This document shows positions 59,868 through 64,000 of a DNA stretch of 64,000 nucleotides, piece by piece. The DNA is from Paenibacillus macerans. Its GTDB lineage: Bacteria; Bacillota; Bacilli; Paenibacillales; Paenibacillaceae. Made by a program: the position numbers and the translations under genes. Location of the stretch: NCBI RefSeq assembly GCF_900454495.1, contig NZ_UGSI01000001.1, positions 3,720,001 to 3,784,000 of the forward strand. Reading direction: 5' to 3'. Within the stretch, counting starts at the first letter, position 1; each line of letters opens with the position of its first letter. The notes below the pieces were generated by a model. The model saw nothing but the letters and a program-made list of their open reading frames with translations. It made no database searches and was not told the origin of the DNA.

Positions 59868-61337
59868 TTATATAAAATATTGTTTCATAGCTCCATTTTC
59901 ATCCGTATAATCGATGACCGACTGATTCGTTTTAAGATCAACGAACAAGGTACACCGCGTTTCATCCTTTTGCCAGGAAAGCCGAATTTCATCCGCCGCG
60001 GAGTCAAGCACTTGGAACTCCCCGTTAAACGCCGCAAATTCATTGCGAAACCGGATCAATTTCAACAATCTCTGAACCGCTGCTTTTTCCAAAGCCTGTT
60101 CGATTTCCCCAAGGGTAAAATTGTGGCGGTTGATTTCCCGCCCTTCCCCGGTTTTTTTCACATTTTCCAGGTCGTTTTCCCCGGCCAGCAGTCCGACATA
60201 ATACACCTGGGGCACGCCCGGCGTAAAGAACTGCAGCGCCCGCGCCGCCAAATAGGCATCGTCATCGCCATCTAGAACGGAGTAGTACGAGCACCTGATT
60301 TGATGAACATCAAAACCATCCTCGGCTTTATGCTCGTCCGATAAAATCAAACTTAGGTTCGCTCCTCTTTCCAAACAGATATCGACTAATTTCCTCGCTT
60401 CTTGGGTATCCAGCAAATCGTCCAAATCCGGCTTGACCGGAATGCCGTCATGGCAATCCAGCATCGTAAACTGTTTAGGCGGACGAGTCCTCAAGTATTG
60501 CTTCAGCGATTCCCCCGATTTATTAATGAATGCTTCCAGGATCCGGTACGGCAAAATAAAATCGTAAATCCAATAGCCCCGTTCCGCCAGTTTGTACTGG
60601 ACAGAGTAATGCGCGTGCACTTCAGGCAGCAATTCAATGTCCAAGGAATCGGCAAGCTCTTTGATCCAATCGAGAAATTCGTAGATTTCCGGTTCTACGA
60701 AAAAGCAGCTCGTGCCCAATTTTTTAACGACATATCCGACAGCGTCAAGACGTACGATTTTCACATGATGCCTTTTAAAATGCGTAAAGAAATCGGTAAA
60801 CAGCTGCTTGACCTGCGGCGAGTTTATATCCAAATCGATTTGTTCGGAGGGATCGGTTTTTCCAAACGTCGTCCACACCTTTTCTTCCTGGCCGGTTTCT
60901 CCAATGGTAAAGGCCGAATACGGCAGCGGTCTGCGCAAGAACATTTTTTCAATATCCGCTTGTACCGGTTCTCCGTCTCGCCAAATCTTATCCAGCGTAA
61001 TAAAAAAATCAGCGTACTCCGATTTTCGGCCTTTTGCGAGAAAATCCTGAAAATACTCCGACTGCCGCGAAATATGATTGACCATCAAATCGACCAATAC
61101 GTCAAAGTTTTCGCCAATCGCTTTGACATCGTCCCAGGTGCCGAAGTGCGGATCAATCTCCAGATACGTAAGCGGAGCAAAACCGCGGTCTCCCGAGGAA
61201 GGGAACGGCGGAAGAATGTGGACCCCGCCTTTAAAAATATCCGGAAAATACGCGGAAAGAACGCGGTTGAGCGTTTTTAAATCACCTCCTAACGAATCCG
61301 GATACGTGATCAGTTGCACTTGATTATGGACCGCCAC
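59868..61337 (-). CDS. GH13_18 sucrose phosphorylase-type enzyme
   Basis: The 489-aa protein has the usual length for the family. Catalytic residues by family alignment are nucleophile D198 (VRLDAVGY), acid/base E239 (ELLPEVHAHY) and stabiliser D297 (LDCHDGI). It cleaves an alpha-glucoside with phosphate to glucose 1-phosphate. Sucrose is the commonest substrate, but sucrose 6-phosphate, glucosylglycerol and glucosylglycerate phosphorylases share this subfamily, and the specificity loop cannot be read safely. GTG 61337 has GGGAGGAA upstream and lies 3 bp after the kinase stop. The neighbouring dehydrogenase and reductase genes argue for a substrate less ordinary than sucrose. Confidence 0.88.
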   Translation of the reverse strand: MAVHNQVQLITYPDSLGGDLKTLNRVLSAYFPDIFKGGVHILPPFPSSGDRGFAPLTYLEIDPHFGTWDDVKAIGENFDVLVDLMVNHISRQSEYFQDFLAKGRKSEYADFFITLDKIWRDGEPVQADIEKMFLRRPLPYSAFTIGETGQEEKVWTTFGKTDPSEQIDLDINSPQVKQLFTDFFTHFKRHHVKIVRLDAVGYVVKKLGTSCFFVEPEIYEFLDWIKELADSLDIELLPEVHAHYSVQYKLAERGYWIYDFILPYRILEAFINKSGESLKQYLRTRPPKQFTMLDCHDGIPVKPDLDDLLDTQEARKLVDICLERGANLSLILSDEHKAEDGFDVHQIRCSYYSVLDGDDDAYLAARALQFFTPGVPQVYYVGLLAGENDLENVKKTGEGREINRHNFTLGEIEQALEKAAVQRLLKLIRFRNEFAAFNGEFQVLDSAADEIRLSWQKDETRCTLFVDLKTNQSVIDYTDENGAMKQYFI

Positions 61338-61340
61338 TTT

Positions 61341-62312
61341 TTATTCCTCCCGTAATCCATACATGTCTTTTATGACTTCCAGCTTTGGCAAATCGGCAAT
61401 GGCGCCGGTATATTTCAATTTATAGGCGCTGACTGCAAACCCCAGGGTTAAGGCTTGTCTGATCGTATGCCCTTGCACCACCGCCGCGTAAAATCCCGAC
61501 CAAAAAGCATCTCCCGCCCCCGTCGTATCCGCCACCGAGGTGGCCAAGGTGTCGAAGCGGACCGTTTCCGAACCGTTGGAAACCAGGGCGCCGTCTTTTC
61601 CCAAGGTCAGGATAACGAGTTTGGCGCCAAGCTCCAGGAACGTTTCCATATAATATTCGGGCGTTTGTTTGCCAAACAATCTTTCCGCATCGTCTGCGGA
61701 CGGCTTTACAATATCCACCCTTCCGAGGAGGGACTTCACATACCCGACTCCGTCCTCGCCGTTCTCCCATAACATCGGATGATAGTTTGGATCAAAACAG
61801 ACCAATAATCGATTCATTTGAGCTGTTGTTATGATTTTTTCAATGGTGCCCCTCGCCGGTGTTCTGGATAGGGGCCAGCAGGAGAAATGTACGATTTTGG
61901 AATTTAGCAAAGCCGCTTCAAGCTCCGCGGTGTATGACAAATGATAGTCCGCGCCCCGGTAAAACACAGGAGTCGGCGTGGCTTGGCTTTTGGTTACGAC
62001 GACCATGCTTGTGGAGTAATCCGCTAACCTTTGAACACACCCCGTGTCTATGCCGGCGTTTTTTAACTCATTGATTAAATAGGAGCCTAAGCCATCTCCC
62101 CCCACCGCCGACGCAACAATAGCCTGAATCCCTAATTTCTTGGCGTTCATCGCAATATTGGAGGGCGATCCGCCAAAAAATCTCTGGTATGTGCTGCACG
62201 TAAAATCATCAGTATAATCCGCGGATATCATATCGATCAGAATTTCTCCCGCCATGAACAGATCGTTGCCGTTGCTGTTTTGAAGCTCGATTGGATGATC
62301 AAAATTAAACAT
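61341..62312 (-). CDS. PfkB-family carbohydrate kinase
   Basis: The 323-aa ribokinase-fold kinase has an N-terminal substrate region (MAGEILIDMIS ... FGGSPSNIAMNAKKLG) and the anion-hole/catalytic motif DTTGAGDAFWSGF with the catalytic Asp. Fructokinase and 2-keto-3-deoxygluconate kinase are both possible. In sucrose-phosphorylase operons this gene usually phosphorylates the released fructose. ATG 62312 (GGGGGA 5 nt upstream) avoids overlap with the preceding gene; the longer frame begins at 62345 without a site. Confidence 0.88.
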   Translation of the reverse strand: MFNFDHPIELQNSNGNDLFMAGEILIDMISADYTDDFTCSTYQRFFGGSPSNIAMNAKKLGIQAIVASAVGGDGLGSYLINELKNAGIDTGCVQRLADYSTSMVVVTKSQATPTPVFYRGADYHLSYTAELEAALLNSKIVHFSCWPLSRTPARGTIEKIITTAQMNRLLVCFDPNYHPMLWENGEDGVGYVKSLLGRVDIVKPSADDAERLFGKQTPEYYMETFLELGAKLVILTLGKDGALVSNGSETVRFDTLATSVADTTGAGDAFWSGFYAAVVQGHTIRQALTLGFAVSAYKLKYTGAIADLPKLEVIKDMYGLREE

Positions 62313-62332
62313 GTCCGTCCCCCGAAATCCGC

Positions 62333-63412
62333 TTAATGAGCCCATACTCTTGTTGTCGTTTTTACTTCTTGATGCGGACTTTTAAGCGCCGCGTCCATCA
62401 TCAGAGAAATATAAGTATCCTGCAGCGCTTCTTTTAATGAATAAAATTCGGTTCCAGTGGCCAAGTATGCGCCCATCCGCTCCAAGCAGGTAGACACGGC
62501 GATTTCATCATCGTTCAATCGAGCGTTCGCAAACGGATTCCTATAAACGAACTCTTCACCCAACATGATTCCGTAGTGAGCCCATTCCTGGTTATTGTAT
62601 TTGCCTAAGTCGATACGGTTTAATTCCTGCGTTACCGGCACGTTGCTAGGCGTAAGATATCGTACGGTCAAGTCATCGATTTCGCCTCTTACGCCTTGCA
62701 CGGTCAGTTGGCGGGTACGGATAAACGAGTGGTACTGGGCCGGATCGGAAAAATCGAAAAACGCGACCTTCCCATTTTCGAATTCCAAAGTTAAACGGTC
62801 CCTTGTACAGGAAAAAATCTTCCCGTCAAAGTCCATGCCTTCACGCCCGTAGGTTTCCGTCACTCGGAAGGAAAACCTTTTCCCGCGGATTATACAATTT
62901 TCATAACCTGCGTTCAAAAACTTTCTGATGATGCTGACGCCGTGATACCCATGCAAGGACGAGAGATTCATATTGCTGACTTCTCCGAGTTTGCCGTCTT
63001 GAATCACCTTTAGCCAAGCGGCATACAGCGGCTGTACAAAGTATTGCTCGGCAATCTGAACCTTGGCGTTGTATTTGTTGGACTGTTCCCACAGCTCCTC
63101 CAAAGCTTCTATCGTTTCTCCCGGAGGTGTCTCGCACAATACGGGGATTCCTCTTTTAAATAAGTCGATTAAATAATCGGTAACAAAACCTCTCTTGACG
63201 GATAACACCACATAATCGGGCTGGCTTTTGAGCAGCCCGTCCAACGATTGGACGACGTTTACTCCGAATTTTCGGGCAAACTCCTCCCCTTTTTCCCGAT
63301 TTCGTATGACCACCCCGGTTAATTCGAATTTCTCGGGAATGGCCTTTGCAATACGAATGTAAAATTCGGCTCTCCACCCCGAACCTATAAGCCCAAATCT
63401 TATTTTGCTCAT
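62333..63412 (-). CDS. Gfo/Idh/MocA-family oxidoreductase with altered EKP motif
   Basis: The 359-aa NAD(P)-dependent sugar or polyol dehydrogenase has a Rossmann N-domain (FGLIGSGWRAEFYIRIA) and the family C-terminal beta-sheet domain. The conserved EKP motif, whose Lys acts in catalysis, here reads CETPPGE, so the Lys is Thr. Either this is a divergent subfamily or another residue takes over. ATG 63412 has GGGAGA at ~7 nt, while ATG 63418 abuts it. Its stop is 20 bp before the kinase start. Substrate unknown. Confidence 0.82.
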   Translation of the reverse strand: MSKIRFGLIGSGWRAEFYIRIAKAIPEKFELTGVVIRNREKGEEFARKFGVNVVQSLDGLLKSQPDYVVLSVKRGFVTDYLIDLFKRGIPVLCETPPGETIEALEELWEQSNKYNAKVQIAEQYFVQPLYAAWLKVIQDGKLGEVSNMNLSSLHGYHGVSIIRKFLNAGYENCIIRGKRFSFRVTETYGREGMDFDGKIFSCTRDRLTLEFENGKVAFFDFSDPAQYHSFIRTRQLTVQGVRGEIDDLTVRYLTPSNVPVTQELNRIDLGKYNNQEWAHYGIMLGEEFVYRNPFANARLNDDEIAVSTCLERMGAYLATGTEFYSLKEALQDTYISLMMDAALKSPHQEVKTTTRVWAH

Positions 63413-63433
63413 CCTCATTCTCCCTTTGATGTT

Positions 63434-64000
63434 TTATCCTTTAATCCCCCCGGAGGTTAAGCCGGCAATGATTTTCTGCTGAAATATTAAAACCAACGCA
63501 ATGAGCGGAACCGTTACGACAATCGACGCCGCCGCCATGTCGCCCCATGGGAGTTCATAATTGCTGGGAAACAGCGCAATTCCAACCGGCACCGTTCTCA
63601 TGCTGTCGTCCGTCATAAAAGTCAAACTGTAAATATACTCATTCCAAGCATTGATAAAAACCAATAGAGCAACCGAAAAGGTAGCGGGTTTAATGAGCGG
63701 CAGCATAATCCTGAAAAAAGTTTGCAGTCTGGAACAACCGTCAATGGTTGCCGCTTCCTCGAAGCCCTTCGGCAGTTGACTGAAGAAATTCGTTAATAAC
63801 CAGATCGCCATGGGCAAGGCGAATGTAGTATAAGGGATAACTAGCCCGGCATACGTATTTAGCAGGTTCATATTTTTCAAAATTAAAAATAAAGGGCTGA
63901 CTGTGGAAATCGTCGGAAACATGGAAATCGTCAGGATGGACAGCAGGATGACTTTTTTCCCTTTAAAGCGCAGTCTCGCCAAGGCATAGGATGCCGATGC
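63434..64000 (-). CDS. ABC sugar transporter permease, MalG type (5' end outside window)
   Basis: The C-terminal ~189 residues of an inner-membrane permease of the CUT1 class are present, with four or more TM helices. The EAA loop is EEAATIDGCSRLQTFFRIMLPL, which docks the ATPase, and the C-terminus is the typical QQKIIAGLTSGGIKG. The gene runs off the right edge. Upstream partners (second permease, binding protein) should lie beyond. It is the first visible gene of the operon and ends 21 bp before the dehydrogenase start. It imports the glucoside used by the phosphorylase. Confidence 0.9.
   Translation of the reverse strand, partial: ASASYALARLRFKGKKVILLSILTISMFPTISTVSPLFLILKNMNLLNTYAGLVIPYTTFALPMAIWLLTNFFSQLPKGFEEAATIDGCSRLQTFFRIMLPLIKPATFSVALLVFINAWNEYIYSLTFMTDDSMRTVPVGIALFPSNYELPWGDMAAASIVVTVPLIALVLIFQQKIIAGLTSGGIKG

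Noticed and set aside
1..64000. tRNA, rRNA, prophage or integrative element genes
   Set aside because: None were recognised; no integrase, transposase, capsid or terminase-like protein is encoded.

Overview
The window looks like a chromosome segment from a Paenibacillus-type Firmicute. The sequence support is moderately high G+C, strong AGGAGG-type ribosome sites, frequent GTG and TTG starts, SLH-anchored surface proteins, CotF-type spore coat proteins, the bacillithiol pair yojF/bshB2, a CcpA-type cre site and many large secreted glycan-active enzymes. No rRNA, tRNA, prophage, CRISPR array or intact insertion sequence was seen.

Layout. 1-3.6 kb: a membrane-anchored PstS-like protein cut by the left edge, a KinB-like sensor kinase and a YitT-type membrane protein. 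3.7-5.6 kb: a cre-controlled GH5_4-CBM_X2-CBM46 endoglucanase. 6-10.7 kb: small regulators and acetyltransferases (XRE-methyltransferase fusion, MarR-GNAT fusion, GNAT, VOC, zinc ribbon, TetR). 10.8-15.6 kb: a giant S8 protease with three SLH repeats. 16-22 kb: a soluble chemoreceptor, yojF/bshB2, an aldo-keto reductase, a Nudix hydrolase and a transmembrane chemoreceptor. 22.8-27.7 kb: spore coat genes and sbcDC. 28-29.7 kb: a small graveyard of decayed genes around an XRE regulator. 29.7-35.8 kb: secreted GH30 and GH3 enzymes and glycerol dehydrogenase. 36-37.4 kb: a Fic remnant and a small alarmone synthetase. 37.8-49.4 kb: a three-gene exoenzyme locus (GH92, an SLH protein and a multidomain metallophosphoesterase). 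50-54 kb: a heterodimeric ABC exporter. 54-58.8 kb: an XRE/membrane pair, a diguanylate cyclase, a zinc-ribbon membrane protein and a Rex/Fnr-box-controlled lipoprotein flavoprotein reductase. 58.9-64 kb: a sugar operon (ABC permease, Gfo/Idh/MocA dehydrogenase, PfkB kinase, GH13_18 phosphorylase, aldo-keto reductase) cut by the right edge.

How the genes fit together. Several loci serve extracellular breakdown of plant or fungal polysaccharide and glycoprotein (GH5, GH30, GH3, GH92, S8 protease, phosphoesterase), with intracellular phosphorolysis of an imported glucoside at the right end. The 45089-49351 phosphoesterase and the GH92 enzyme share two modules although they lack SLH repeats, and a catalysis-free SLH protein is encoded between them. 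This suggests a separate wall anchor or receptor for the pair.

The least explained content is in the intergenic DNA. I see three families of dispersed non-coding repeats. (1) A MITE-like element with AGTTCAAAAAGTCA ends, three copies, all in the same orientation and just after stop codons. (2) A ~270-bp element made of about four 27-nt imperfect palindromes at ~50/69/51-bp spacing, four copies. (3) A four-unit array built on AAATGCAAAAGTGCAG, two copies, with a ++/-- layout. Two further single-copy elements with 14-15 bp perfect terminal inverted repeats are present.
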